A stretch of DNA of 64,000 nucleotides from Scytalidium lignicola (GCA_002812745.2 NCSJ02000017.1:186001-250000); one strand, 5' to 3'. Shown: positions 11,096-23,802, counted from the first letter of the stretch. The notes: generated from the sequence alone by a model not told the origin. A program made the numbers and translations.

Positions 11096-13908
11096 ACCCA
11101 TGAGAATGAAGGACAAAGTCAGCAATTACATAGGAGGGGCATGCATGCTTTATATAAATAAGGGAAATCACATTGATGCAAAACTTTATCTTACAGAAAG
11201 GGAACCCTAGTTGTCAATGTCAACGGATAGTGTGGTTAAAAGGAACAAGGTTGTGTGGTAGTACATCGCCGTATAATAAATAATATATACCACTGTAGTT
11301 TCATCTCTCGTCTTTTTCTAGGTGAATAATACCTATTCTTATATAGCTCTAGCTAAACCTTGTGAGGTACAAAGTACTTACAAGTAAACCGTATGTCATT
11401 TTTGTGATTGAATAGTTTTCTACCATTTAATTCTAGTTAACAAAGCCCGAGAATTGTATAGAGGAAAATAATGTGAATCCCTAGCCTAGAAAAGCAGCGA
11501 TTACTCAAAAGACCTTTGTGCGAAGTCAGTTACTAAAGACCACGCTCAACTCAATTTTATTTACCGCTAGGATTATGAAAGAGGGTTTTCTCCGCCTGCT
11601 CAGTATATAGTTTAAAATTCAGTGACGTTTACAACATTATCAATATCGTTTATATTCCTGAACAGTATTCAAAATATTGGCCAGGTACAGTGAATCTCGT
11701 TGTTGCCTAAAAACTAACTGAACAAGACAAGCCAAGGTTGCTGATTCTGCCTTGGCTTTTTAAGACAATTAGCTACTGCCTTGATAAGCAAAGCTAGTAT
11801 AAGAGCAGAGGTGGCTAATATGTATATTGAAGAATGTATGCAGTTATAGACAATACGTAAATACAATACTACAAGAATGGGATCTCTAGATGGCTTGCAT
11901 CTATCCCTGAAATAACCTGTACCTTATATATTCCCGAGAAAAATCTCTCATCGATGCCAACCACAGCGGCAACCAATAGGCGATATTATGCCCTGCACGC
12001 ATGCTTTTTTGATCTAGCTTCGTACCGTTTTCTTCGAATGTTAAATCAATCTCAAACCTCGTAATCATACTGTTCCTAACGTCTGCACTAGAGGGCGCCT
12101 CTCGAATAGGTCTGGTGTCGTGGCTAATTTTAATACACGCTTCGTAGCCGGTAGAAACTAATAGGTCACCCGAACTTCTCAACAAGATGAATCAGCATCG
12201 GGGCTCTTGACTTAATCTCTTTGATAAAATAATGATTAATCAGGTAGTTTTCCGAGCTTTTAAAGTAAAGAGGTAGCAATATTACCTCACTGGAAACCCA
12301 CCATTAAGCTACGAGAGTGCTGGAACAGCCGGAATACATGCGGGATGTGTAGCCTATTAAAGATGGTAGAGACAACAAGCATGTCCAAGAACCCCTCTTT
12401 TTGAAAGCGAGGTTGAAGAATAAGAAAGGCACAGTTCAGATAATAAACCCCCCGCTATAAGACTAGGATTATTGGACCGACGAGTTTTGACAGCCTGGGT
12501 CGACGTTTTGCTCGGCGGAATAATAATTAATTACCACCTGCTAGTGGTAGAAGGATGCCCAAGATTCTTTCATTTGCAGAAACGCCTCTAGCAGAATTAG
12601 CCAAGAGTTTGTGCAGCTACACGAGACCTGTAGTAAGAAATATTAGAGAACGGCTTTATGTCTCCATCGCCGATAGTGCATAGAAGAGCGCAATGCAAAG
12701 CTGATGCGAGCTGACGCTAACCATTCCACTTTATAACCGTACTTTGCCTTACAGAAGTCCCAGCACGCTGTTTCCTTTGCCAGTTCTCCGAGTCTGCCGT
12801 GCCCTACAAAGAAACGCTGAGCGGGGATTTTAATGAACAGATTATCAGCACAGGATGATCAGATATCAATTCATCATTGTACCCAAGGAAACCAGGCCGC
12901 TACAATGTTTTGCACTGTGCCAATCACCACCGCTAACACCACCCACGTTGCTTGGATGATACGGAGTTTGGAATGCCAGCGTTAACGTCGTAAGGTTAAT
13001 GCAACCACCAAGGTCCCAATCGCACGCCCCATTGTAGCAACTGGTCGGTTGTTTTTCTAGAAGCAAACTCTTGGCTATGGTATTGTTTATGTAGAAAGCT
13101 TCCGTCTCCACCCCTCGCTTTCTGTTTTGCTTTATTGGTCTCAACCTCTGAGTCTTTCATCCAAGGGTAGTCCAATGAATGCTCAAAAACACTGCCCACT
13201 ATCTAACTATCGTGGCTCCTTGCCCATGCCTGCATATTCTGTACAGTACTAATCAGTTGACTGTACTTTGAACATACAGCGAATTCGCCTTAGCATACAT
13301 ATGCCTACACACCCAAAAAAAAAGAGGTCCATTCGTCCACTGCTCCATCGCGGCACAGCGTCCAACCACGCCCCACCAACCAAGGCCTGTAAATAACTTT
13401 CCCTGTATTTCTTCGTCTACGAATGTATGAGAATCGTTGACATGGATGCCAGGGACAAGTTGAGTTTCTTCTTTCCTCTTTCCTCCTTGCTTCTTTCTGG
13501 TGTTATCCCCTCTTTTCTAGTACAGTATCCGCAAAAGCTACATCCCCCATAGTCTCTATTCTACAGTCCCCACGCTCTTGAGATGACCAGTTTTATTCGT
13601 TGGTAAACTTGGTTGGTTTGTTTTGTTGCTCAAAGCACCCCGTTCTGCAGCCACCTAATTGCGTAAGGTAAGTAAGCTACACTCCATTAAGGTGCGGTAA
13701 ACACTATCCCAATATCATCTCTCGTAGACCAATTTCGTGCAATTAGCTTACCCCGAAACCCTGGCAAGTTCATCCTTGCCTGCCGCTTTCTGATGAATTT
13801 GCCTCCACCAGTTCAACCTGGCTCAGCGCAGCCTGTACGAACGCACGCGTCCCATGCTCCTTCTCGTAGAAAATCACATAAAAGAGGTGACAGGAAGCAT
13901 CCCTAACC
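11096..13908. other. Intergenic region with GH92 upstream sequence
   Basis: About 2.8 kb. The first two thirds are AT-rich with no supported gene; a 94-codon minus frame at 11901-12185 lacks any domain. From about 13260 the sequence becomes pyrimidine-rich (13470-13520), which fits the promoter and leader of the GH92 gene. No RNA gene seen. Confidence 0.45.
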
Positions 13909-16807
13909 ATGACCTTGAGTGAGATCGTCAGGGGACTCTTCCAATCCCAGCTCTACTTATCTATGGGTGGCCTAAATTTAACTCCGCATGTGGGATCGCT
14001 GTTGACATTTTTGGCACTCGGTGTCAATGGTCAGCAGTCTTCTGATCGCAGCTCTTATGTTGATACTTTGTAAGTGTTGATGTCCTAAAGGAACACATTC
14101 AATCTTCAACAACAGGCTAATCTAATGTGTGTTTTAGTAACGGTGCTTCAAATGGTGGTAATGATTTTCCAGGTGTTAGTCGACCTTTTGGAATGGTTAA
14201 ACTTGGACCAGATGTTCTTCTCGGCGGAACGGATTCCTACTCGGGCTATTTGCCATTCCCCCAAGGAACTTTCTCTGGCTTCACGATGATGCACGAGTCC
14301 GGAACTGGTGGTGCTCCGAAGTACGGAACTGTGTCGCAGTTGCCAATTACTGGCACCGTTACCAACCCTCTCTCTAGCTTGACCAACGGGAGAAAGGTCC
14401 CAGACACAGGCTCAGTTGGATATTACCATATTACAACTGTAGATAACATTGTCCTTGAACTTGCGGCCACATCACACGCCGGTATGTATCAGTATACGTT
14501 CCCTAAGAGCGAGGTGCCAAACATAGTTGTTGATATCTCGCATGTTTTGCCATCTTTCCGTGGACAAGGCCTGGGTCAGGGTTATGCTGGAGGAGAATTT
14601 ACTCTCGCCGATGACGGACATTATGAGGGTTATGGAATCTATAACAACGGCTGGAATAGATCTCCTAACTGGAATATCTACTTCTGTAAGCATCAGCACC
14701 AATCTAAAATAAAGATCGTCGCGTTCAATCGTCGCGTTCTAACGCTCTATATAGGTGGCCACTTTAACGTTACGCCAGCTCTTGCAAATACTTACATTAA
14801 CAATACCGTAGTTGCAAGCGGTTCAGCAACTTCCACTAATAGCAATACCCCCATTGGTGGCTTGTTTACTTTCAACACCACCGCCGTCTCTTCCAGAGTT
14901 GGTATTTCCTGGATCTCCACTGAAAAAGCCTGTGCAAACGTCGCAGACGAGATTCCTGAGGGTACTCTCCTTGACACTGTTGTTCAGGCTACTAAGGATG
15001 CCTGGAACACCGAGGTGTTCAACAAGGTCACAATCACCTCTACGAATGCGACAAACTTGCAACTCCTATACACTTCATTGTACTTCATGAACCTTCTACC
15101 AACTAACCAGACCGGTGAAAACCCTGGCTGGAACTCTCCTGAGCCATACTACTCTGATATATTTACCTTATGGGATCTATTCCGCTGCTCAACTTCCCTT
15201 TTCCAAGTTCTCCAACCTGTTGCGTACGAGGAATACATCCGATCTCTAATTGATATCTGGCGCCATGATGGATATATGCCAGACGCTAGATCCTCAAACT
15301 ACAACGGCCGTACTCAGGGAGGTTCCAATGCCGACAACGTCCTAGCCGATGCCTATGTTAAGGGCGTGCGGGGGCTCGTTAACTGGGAGGATGGATATGC
15401 TGCAATGGTCAAAGATGCTGAAGTTCCTCCACCAAATACTGTTCCTCCAGATCCAATGGCCCCAGATTCCTCTACCAAAGAGGGGAGAGGTGCGCTTCCT
15501 GATTGGTTGGCTTATGGATTCATTACTCCCACCTTCTCTCGCGCAGCCTCCCTGGCAGTTGAATACGCTTATAACGACTTTGCCTTATATCAAGTCTCGA
15601 AAGGGCTTGGGAAGGAGGAGGACGCAGCCAGGTATCTAAATAGATCTCGAAATTGGCGAAACCATTGGAATCCTGATGTTGAATCTATTGGCTACTCCGG
15701 ATTCGTTGTTCCACGTAACCTAAGTAGTTTCCTCGATACCGATCCATTAAATGACTCTGGATACTGGGGAGATCCGTACTATGAAGCTAACGCCTGGGAC
15801 TATTCCTTTGCTGATATCCATGATATGAAAAAGTTGATCGAGTGGATGGGTGGTGTCGAGAAGTTCATGCAGCGTCTAGATGCTACCTTTACCATTGGTG
15901 CCAATCCAGGTAACCCAAATGGCATCATCTTCGATGCTACAAACGAGCCGTAAGCTTTTAAGTTTTAGCTTCCAGCCCATTTGAAGCATAACACTAACCA
16001 AATGCAGAACCTTCAATGTTCCATTCCTCTACAACTTCATCAACCGTCAGGACCGTTCCGTACTCCAATCTCGTACTATTGCCAAAGGGGACTACCACAC
16101 TGGCCAAGCAGGTCTTCCAGGTAATAGCGATGCCGGTGCCATGCAGACCTGGCTTCTGTGGAACATGATTGGCCTTTACCCTGTTACAAGTCAAACCACC
16201 TTCCTCATCCACTCTCCATGGTTTGAGTCCTTGGTAATTGATCTAGGCAATGGCAAGGAGCTTCATATCACTAGCACCGGTGGTGATGGAAACGGTGACA
16301 TTAACTTCTACGTACAAAGCCTAAAAGTCAATAGTGTGAACTGGACCAAGAACTGGCTTACTTGGGATGATGTTTTCGCCAATGGTGGCACCTTGGAGTT
16401 TGTTCTTGGCCCTGAACCAGTTCAATGGGCAACTGGAGAGCTTCCTCCTAGCCCGGGAACAGAAACTGAAACTTGCGTATGTCACACCCTCATCGTCTTT
16501 CTCTCTTTTTCAGTTTCCTCCTTAGTTCTGCCTATGTCTCTTTGTTAATATAAACTAAACTAATATGATGGCGAAGAACCCTGACAACTGTCTCCGCAAC
16601 CTCAGTGATTCCCGTTATTCTAGCTCTGCATCCGAGTTCTGTACCGCATACTTGACTAAGACGGTTACTAAACCCACTGCTATTCCAACCTACCTAGGCA
16701 ACTGCCATACTGAGCCCACGAGAGTCAGCTCTGCTTGCACGTGTCTCCTAACTAGCATCATACCGGGCCCAATAATTGTGCCTGCAGCAGCTGCCCCAAC
16801 TTCTTAA
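13909..16807 (+). CDS. Secreted GH92 alpha-1,2-mannosidase-like glycosidase
   Basis: Predicted calcium-dependent exo-mannosidase that trims mannose from glycoproteins or mannans outside the cell. Five exons: 13909-14069, 14138-14685, 14755-15949, 16008-16476 and 16577-16807, 867 residues. An in-frame ATG at 13963 gives a more typical signal peptide (MGGLNLTPHVGSLLTFLALG) and may be the true start. Family landmarks are YVDTFNGASNGGNDFPG, RPFGMVKLGPD, TLWDLFR, GGSNADNVLADAYVKG, ATNEPTFNVPFLYNF across a splice, and GNSDAGAMQTWLLWNMIGLY with the catalytic-base Asp. The intron 14686-14754 is 69 nt with no in-frame stop, so retention would go unnoticed; removing it gives NIYFCGHFNVTPA. The last exon adds a Cys-rich tail (NPDNCLRNLS ... 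EFCTAYL) seen on other secreted fungal proteins. Confidence 0.9.
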
Positions 16808-16956
16808 ACTGGTAGAGCTGAGAATTTGTATTTGGGTCAAAAAAGATTTAGGAGAGGATAAAAATTTTCAAATCGATCTTGAGCTAAGACGTTCAGAGAT
16901 AAAAGGTAAAAGATGGGTGTCATGACTTCGATGTTTTCCGCCCTCTAGCTTCTCTC

Positions 16957-17930
16957 TTAACCTGAGAACTCCCAGTTTTCTTCAAACTTTCCAAATGTGA
17001 TGTCTTTATGTCCCTCAAATATATCGTCATATTTTTCAATCCCCGTCTCCGGACGCTCAGCTTGTCTAAAGTAATCGTTACCCAATTCCTGCAAGATTGG
17101 ATCACTCCACATCTTGGCTATCCAGGCAATCGCTTCGGGTGTGGCGGAATCCAGTGGAAGGTTATACGTTCGGAATCTCTACAAGCAGAAGTTAGTCATC
17201 TACTCTATGATTAGGGGTGTGAATAGTGGTGTTCTTTATCTCATAGCGATCACTACGTACCCATAGAACAGGCCAGAAAAAGGCATCCGCAATTCCAAAC
17301 GACCCGAACAAGTATCCCTCGTCTTCTTCCCCCGACGCCTTCAATATGCCAATAGTCCTCTTTCTAGAATCTCCCCATAATTTAAGCATTCTCTCAATCT
17401 CCTTCGTCCCCTGCTCAGTGATTGGGATTTTCCCAGTGTACTTCGCAATGAAATTCGTGTGATAAGTGTTTCTGATTACGGAAAATCCAGAATGCATCTC
17501 AGCCACAGCACTCCTTGCCGTTGCTCTGAGCAGACGATCTTTAGGCCATAACTTTAGATCAGGATGAGACTCAGCGAGGAACTCACAGATTGCTAGGGAG
17601 TCGTTGATGTTTATTGATGGGCCTAGGGAGGGAATCTGCAAGAGAGGTACGAAGCCGCTTGGGGAAACTGATTTCACCTAAGATAGGATGAGTTATAAGG
17701 AAATGAGAAGGGAAGGTTTCGATTTAAAAGGGATCAAATACGAGCCTTACATCAGAGAGGGCTACATATGTGGCCTTATAGGGAATTTTAAAGTATTCTA
17801 ATAGGGTAGCAACACGAGCTGTCCAACCTATTCTGAGTGTTAAAAGACAATTTTGTCTAAAAGCGAGAGACATACTTGAATACCGTGTATAGGTCCCAAT
17901 GAGGTGATATTCAAGACTCTCGGAAGACAT
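16957..17930 (-). CDS. Glutathione S-transferase
   Basis: Predicted cytosolic GST that joins glutathione to electrophiles. Read on the minus strand in four exons: 17930-17876, 17827-17751, 17677-17261 and 17178-16957, 256 residues. The N-terminal thioredoxin-like domain is seen in TRYSSWTARVATLLEYFKI, which appears only after splicing with the GTATGT donor at 17875, then VPLLQIPSLG with the cis-proline region and INDSLAICEFLAE for the glutathione gamma-glutamyl site. The helical C-terminal domain includes YLFGSFGIADAFFWPVLW, then RFRTYNLPLDSATPEAIAW after the last intron. Length is normal. It runs head-on to the GH92 gene with 149 bases between stops. Substrate unknown. Confidence 0.88.
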
Positions 17931-18918
17931 AGTTTTGAGTTAGATTTAGAGAACCTTATCCTATTTCAAGAATGCTTCAATTACTAAAGAGGCGGTGTGA
18001 GTAAAATTAGCAAGAACTATAGGCTTAATTATCTCTATAGAAATTATGCGGATGGTAATATCAATTTATTGTGATGGAAGGGAAAAGCGATAAGAGCTGG
18101 ATACAGAAAGAATGAGTCACAGCTATTGACATCGGAAAGGCGCCGGGTGGAATCTCTTGGCTACAAGTACTGCCGTTATTCTAGCGAAACTAGTTAAGCT
18201 AATAATGATAATTTTTAACAGTTGATCATAAGTCAGTTGAACAAACTAGAGAAGACTGTTGCAAATTTGCACCAGTGGTCAGCTAATTTTCTGCTTATAT
18301 ACTATCAAAGGATTGCTTACGGATTTGCTGATAGGTAGACGTTAGTGCTGGATAGTGTATCAAAGCAACAAAGATTGAAGAAACAAATAAATAGGCACTG
18401 GAATTGGTACAATCGATTGGCTGAAGGGTGTTCTAGAATAATCGAGCTCTGTCATGCATCTGGATCGCTCCATTCATGCCTGATAAAGATCATCTTCCGT
18501 ATCAGGGAATAGTTTCTTAATTAGGAAAACCCAAAAAAGAGCATGACGTCGTTGATTGTTAGTCAGCAAACTTCCTCCTTTCCCAATCGAAATTTTCTAA
18601 TGTATGAGGATTTTTCAACGTTGGGTCTATGAAAGCGTTTTCTAAATTAAGTTAATGCATCCTAATCAAGAGTTTGCAGTGAGGAACAGAGGAAGACACT
18701 ATACGTACATGGCTTGAAGAAAAAGGGAAAGTCTTAGTAATGGTTAAGGCATAACGCCAAACTTGTGAACCTCATCATATATAAATATCTAAGGGTTTAT
18801 TATAATTTCTGGAGATTATACTTCTATCTCAAGATTATTAATTCATCAATTGAAAATCCAGCAACAATACACAAGCATATCAAACCGAACTTTATAAATC
18901 ACTACTCCTCGATCCATC
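17931..18918. other. Divergent promoter region between GST and GFA genes
   Basis: About 1 kb of AT-rich sequence between two outward-reading genes, so it should hold both promoters. The small frame at 18765-18977 overlaps the GFA start in another frame and is not supported. Confidence 0.45.
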
Positions 18919-19377
18919 ATGCCACAATCATCTTGCCTTTGTGGCGCGAATATTATCACCTTCTCTGGCACTCCTGAAATAATATTCAAATGTCACTGTG
19001 CTGACGAGCGCAAACTCACTGGGGCTGCTCCCTTCTCCCTAAACCACCTCATATCAGCAGATACGATGAAAGTTGTCAAAGGAGAACTGCAAACCTGGGC
19101 GTTTGTAGTAGAGAGCGGGAACTTGATGACAAACCACTGCTGTGGACAATGTGGAAGCTTGCTGTACAGATCTTCGAGCGGATATCCGGGGAAGCTCGCA
19201 ATTAAGGTTGGGTGTATCGATGATGATCAGTTGATGAATAATTATGTGCCGGAGGTGGAAATATTTACGAGGAATAGAGCGCCTTGGGAACCACCTGTTG
19301 AGGGTGCTATTCAAAATTGGGGGGACTTTGGGAGTGGTGAAGGCCCATCAGCTTCTGAATTTGGGCATAGTCATTAA
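18919..19377 (+). CDS. GFA/CENP-V-fold zinc protein with one zinc ligand replaced
   Basis: Single-exon protein of 152 residues related to glutathione-dependent formaldehyde-activating enzyme; most fungal members have no proven substrate. Zinc-site motifs are SCLCG (C6, C8), KCHCADERKLTG (C25, C27) and CCGQCGSLLY. The family pattern is CHCxxC; here the third position is Glu30 (codon GAG) in place of Cys. The second GFA gene in the window (38766-39224) keeps Cys at the matching residue 30. The RKLTGAAF-like core and the C-terminal EIFTRNRAPWE are otherwise normal. Zinc binding or activity may therefore be altered. Its stop lies 81 bases from the stop of the convergent regulator gene. Confidence 0.85.
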   Translation: MPQSSCLCGANIITFSGTPEIIFKCHCADERKLTGAAPFSLNHLISADTMKVVKGELQTWAFVVESGNLMTNHCCGQCGSLLYRSSSGYPGKLAIKVGCIDDDQLMNNYVPEVEIFTRNRAPWEPPVEGAIQNWGDFGSGEGPSASEFGHSH

Positions 19378-19458
19378 AGGACGTTGTTTCTGAGGACTGA
19401 GAGAAGTGGAAATTCTGGATATGCTGATACAATGGGTTTGAAAAATATGAAATTTCTC

Positions 19459-21325
19459 CTAAACCAGACCCTCAATCTCATTCGCCATATTATCCACAGC
19501 CACGATATCAGTCCATAACTTTCTGTACCGTTCTTCATGTATTGCTTTCACCCACCACAGTTGTTCAAGAGTTTCTTTTGTGGTATCCCAACTATCTAAT
19601 TCCAGGATTATTAATAGACTCCTTAACTGAGTGACAAACCATATCCTCTCTTCGTTACAAGTCTCTATGCCACCTATAAACAGTAACCAGAGAATTAATT
19701 CATACATTTCCTTTTTTCCAGTTCGAAGCATTATCAAACATTCCTTTAGCTTTTGCACCAAATTTTTAGAACCAGTTGCTGAAAATGGAAATTCTTGTAA
19801 GGTGGTTTGTATATAAAGCAGTGAGCCTATACACAATGATTTTCTAAATCGGGACGTATGGGAACTGTCATCGTAGTATGATTGTGAAGATAAGAAAGTG
19901 TAACGGAGCCCACATGCATCTTTAAAGAGTACAGCTTGGTCCAATGCACTGCACGGAACGGGATTAGAGATAAAGACAGATATTCGGTTAGAGAATTTTA
20001 ACATAGAAACAAGGGCAGAGATAAGAATCGGCTCAATGGATAATAATTTGAGATTGTGACATAAGTTTTTCATCTGAGAAGTGGACGTTTCACAATTAGG
20101 CGATATCCAATCCTCATTGAGCAAGGTTGACTCCGGAAAGAAAGGCATTTGAAGAGAATTCACCGCCCCAGTAAGGTCGGCTCTGGAAATTTTGATTAGA
20201 AGTCTTAATAGTTAAGTCAAGGAAGGATAGATAGTACTCACCTTTGAAGTTTGGCTTGAAGGGTACAGCTAAGCTCCGTAACTCCTCTAGTGCCGATCAT
20301 TTCTTTGATGCCAATCATATGAATTCTCCAGCCATCAAAGTTACCTTGTAATGCCTACGGTGTGAACACTGTGATTAACTAGATGATACTTCTCGCGCAA
20401 TTGATTACCGGTTTCTTACCTCGGTGATAGCCATACAAGATACGGCTCCTATGGTTCCTTCGCTCATCACCATTGTTTCTGCTGGTTGGGGCAGTAACTC
20501 TCTCGTTTTTAATCTTTCCTTAACTAGGTTTAAACTCTTTCCAAGATGTACCATAGCCTCTCTATTTCCAGTGATCCCTGAAATAAGGCTAGCATAAGAG
20601 TATGTTGTGTAGAGCAGAGCATGAAACAGTGCTTGATCGCTAAGAGCCCAATCGAACCAACCGATTGGGCTCATGGGATTGAATCCGAGTGATTGTTCGA
20701 GTGGCCACATCGCTCTTCCTGTATCGATGATGCGGTGTATAATTTCTGATAGTTCAAAATGAGGATCTAATCCTAGAGAAGGTGTGGAATTTTGGGCAAG
20801 ACCGCGCGTTATCTTGCAAGCATTATTTCCCTGGCTTAAAATTATGCCCTCAGTGACAACAGAAGTTAATCTTTCTGGATTTGATATTTGTGCCTTATGC
20901 TTCGTTGGAGGTCTCGATTTCTTCTCCCCTGGAACGACGTTGGCTTGTTGACATTGCATCCTCCTGCGTGAGGATCCCTTCACTACGTGGGATCTGACCA
21001 ATCTCCGAACATCGGGATCCTTGTGTCTTGAAGGTCCTGTGGCATTGATGAACTCAAGTTTTCGAGTACCAGGATTGAGATCTGATTCTGATTCCTCACT
21101 TTCACGTGGAATCGCTCTAGAAGTTTGCCTGTTTGAGGGGCCATCTGATTTGGAATTTTCTTTGTTCCAGCCCTTGTGAACCAAGATTACGGGTCCATTC
21201 TGATGAACCACAGATAACAAGTCCATAACACCCTGTTCAATAATAGATTGAAAGGAAAACGGTGATTTTATGTAAAGGGACCAGTTGAGTAGTAGAAATG
21301 TGAATGTCTGACTTCTACGCGACAT
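19459..21325 (-). CDS. Fungal_trans_2-type transcription regulator (no zinc cluster seen)
   Basis: Probable nuclear regulator of the fungal family often named tachykinin-like or Fungal_trans_2. Minus-strand exons are 21325-20420, 20354-20242 and 20182-19459, up to 580 residues. An in-frame ATG at 21226 (MDLLSVVHQNG) is an alternative start. The diagnostic N-terminal block is FINATGPSRHKDPDVRRLVR followed by SHVVKGSSRRR, then a Ser/Thr-rich link, then a helical C-terminal half (WFDWALSDQALFHALLY; ALQGNFDGWRIHMIGIKEM across a splice). No Cys6 finger is present, as usual for this family. It diverges from the LaeA-like gene with about 330 bases between the starts, so shared control is possible. 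Targets unknown. Confidence 0.78.
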
Positions 21326-21657
21326 ATTCTTTTAAGTTGTCAGGATGCGCAATAATTTAGGACTGCTTAGTAATGCTAACCTTAATACAGAGTAATTATT
21401 CATTCTGCAGATACTAAATCCGCTCTAAGTAATAATCACGGACTTTATACGGAAGTAGAAAGTGAAGTGACTTATCACGTGACCTAAATACCTTCTTGAT
21501 CAGGTTTAGTGAATTAGTAACGGCTAATTGCAGCAGAGCAGCGATGATCCAACATCAATCGGTTCGGGGATTTGGTCTTTGATAACCGTGACGGACATTG
21601 CCTCGTAAGTGAGTTGTGCTGAAGTGTCAGAGCAGCCCGTGCCATTCAACGATAGTG
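21326..21657. promoter_or_regulatory. Short bidirectional promoter between regulator and LaeA-like genes
   Basis: These roughly 330 bases lie between two outward-reading genes and must carry both promoters. No TATA box is convincing on either side; a GTCACGTGAT-like palindrome (tatcacgtgacc) lies near 21474-21485 and is a candidate E-box-type site. The palindrome is seen directly; its function is inference. Confidence 0.45.
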
Positions 21658-23527
21658 ATGTCGCAAATTGAGAAAGGCGCTCCGAGTGAGACCGGCGCGC
21701 CAGAAGCCCCTGATTACAAAGGTATTACGGGTACACAAGTAATACCGGGCTTTGCGACCAGTGCTCCACCGCAGGATCTCCCGGCTCCAACAATCACGAG
21801 TGGGCCAGATAGCGTAGCATCACCATCACAAGGTCTGGATAACCTTAACAAGTGGTTGCAGGATGTTAGACCCATGTCTGACGTTATTGCGGATGCGCAG
21901 TTGAAGGTGGAAAAACCCTGGCACAGTTGCATCGGCATGAGTAACGACAGCTAACGGGGTCCGACAAGGAAACAAACCCTCCTGTGTTGCACAGCGTCGA
22001 GGCGAAGACTCAGACCGAATTTGATACAAAGGCTTCTGTCCCTATTTCACAGAAAAGTGAATTGCAGAATCAAGCTGAATCCAATGCACAAATCGCAGGA
22101 ACACGTGATGAAGGTCTACGTACACAAGATCCTCCTAATGCGGAACAAGAGACTTTTTGGGCAGAGACAGATGGTTATGAACCTATGGCTCTTGTTGTAA
22201 GCTAATAAAACGTAGGTCAGGTGAAATGAGTCTGACTTCGCCTAGGTTGATTCACAGCCAAGTGAAGGGAGTATCGGTGACGACGATTCTGCTCTGGGAC
22301 AGTCCTTATCGTAGGCGATTTCAGAGCTCCTATATAATCATTAGCATTGACAACCATAAACAGGTCCTCTACCGCATCTCTGAGATCAAGTCTTTACGAA
22401 TCTGTGGTGGAGAATGGACGCACCTACCATAAGTATAAGCAAGGAAGTAAGTGCTAATAGTGGAGTTCTGGCTAGTTTCTAACATTCAAGTTAGAATACT
22501 ACTTACCAAACGATGATGTATGAGTGCCTCAAGCTTCTATTTACTATTGCGCCGCTAATATCGCAACAGGTTGAGCAAGACAGACTAGGTCAGAACACTC
22601 AAAATTATCAATCGACCGTATTTACCTGACATTTCACAGATCTTCAGCACCATCTATTTATGTTGACATTAGATGGAAGACTCCACCTCGCACCCGTTAG
22701 AAACCCGCAGATGGTTTTAGATTTCGGCACGGGAACAGGAATTTGGGCCATAGAATACGGTTAGTGAGAAGCATTTTACTTGAAACTTATGAAGGGTAAA
22801 AATTATCCAATTATTGTTGCCTTAACTAAACTCATATCTTAAGCTTCGCAAAATCCATCCACTACAGTTATAGGAAGCGACTTGAGCCCAATTCAACCGG
22901 ACTTGTAAGAAGAAATCCCCCTCCTCCTACCCTATTCGAACCAATTTTCGCGACTAAACGCTTAATAGTGTGCCACCAAATTGCCGCTTCGAAGTAGACG
23001 ACACCGAAGACGAATGGCTCTACACCCAAAAGTTCGATCTTATCCATGCTCGAGCAATGTTCAGCTGCTTCAGTGACTTCGTCTCCATCTTCCGCAAAGC
23101 CTACGACGCCCTTGCCCCAGGAGGTTACCTCGAAATGCAAGATATATACTTCAAGCCGCATTCGCTTGATGGCAGTGTGGAAGGCACCGCGCTTCAAGCC
23201 TGGAACAACAAGGTTATCGAAGGCGCGAGGATCCTAGGTAGGGACTATCATTGTGTTCCGAAGTATGCGCAATGGCTCCGGGATGTGGGGTTTGTGAATG
23301 TGGTTGAGAGGGTGTTTATGTGGCCTAGCAATACGTGGCCGAAGGGGAGTAAACAGAAGACTCTAGGGCTGTGGATGTATCATAACGCCATGAGTGGTGC
23401 AGAGGCGATATCCATGGCTTTGTTGACGAGAGCGTTTGGGATGACGACTTCTGAAGTGGAGCTCATGTTGGTTGATGTTAGGAAGGATTTGAAGGATCGG
23501 TCGATTCATGCTTACCATCCTGTGTGA
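21658..23527 (+). CDS. LaeA-like (UMTA) SAM-dependent methyltransferase
   Basis: Predicted methyltransferase of the LaeA-like family, whose founder controls secondary metabolism and development from the nucleus; most paralogs have unknown targets. Clear exons are: up to 22196, then 22246-22310, 22364-22446, 22495-22517, 22570-22588, 22640-22759, 22844-22904 and 22969-23527. Spliced landmarks are [55 protein letters not shown], motif [35 protein letters not shown] and [15 protein letters not shown]. One exon is only 19 nt and another 23 nt. The N-terminus from ATG 21658 is disordered and the first junction (near 21865-22075) cannot be fixed: the good donor GTAACG at 21941 does not match the frame of the nearest acceptors. 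The 3' end converges on the hydrolase gene. Confidence 0.85.
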
Positions 23528-23802
23528 GCTGTCCTGCAAAATCCGGGCTTGATAAGAGATGCTAACAGATTCTAGTTATATCGTTTATGGACAGAAGCCA
23601 TTGGATGCTTAAGTTAAATTGCTTATGAGTTTTGATGATTTATAACCATATGTCTATATATTTCTGAGACTGACGGTTAGAGGGGTGGGTATTTTATATT
23701 CGTAGTCCACGAATGATGTAAATGAAATGTTTAGCTTAGAGTCACATCTCAATTATTATAAATTAGCAAAAATTTCTGAGTTTTTATTTAATTTTATTTC
23801 TT

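Noticed and set aside
11901..12185. Minus-strand frame of 94 codons
   Set aside because: No recognisable domain, no splice partners and no upstream signals; it lies in AT-rich intergenic sequence.
12866..13199. Overlapping minus-strand frames upstream of GH92
   Set aside because: Two frames overlap each other without a domain; chance open frames are likely there.
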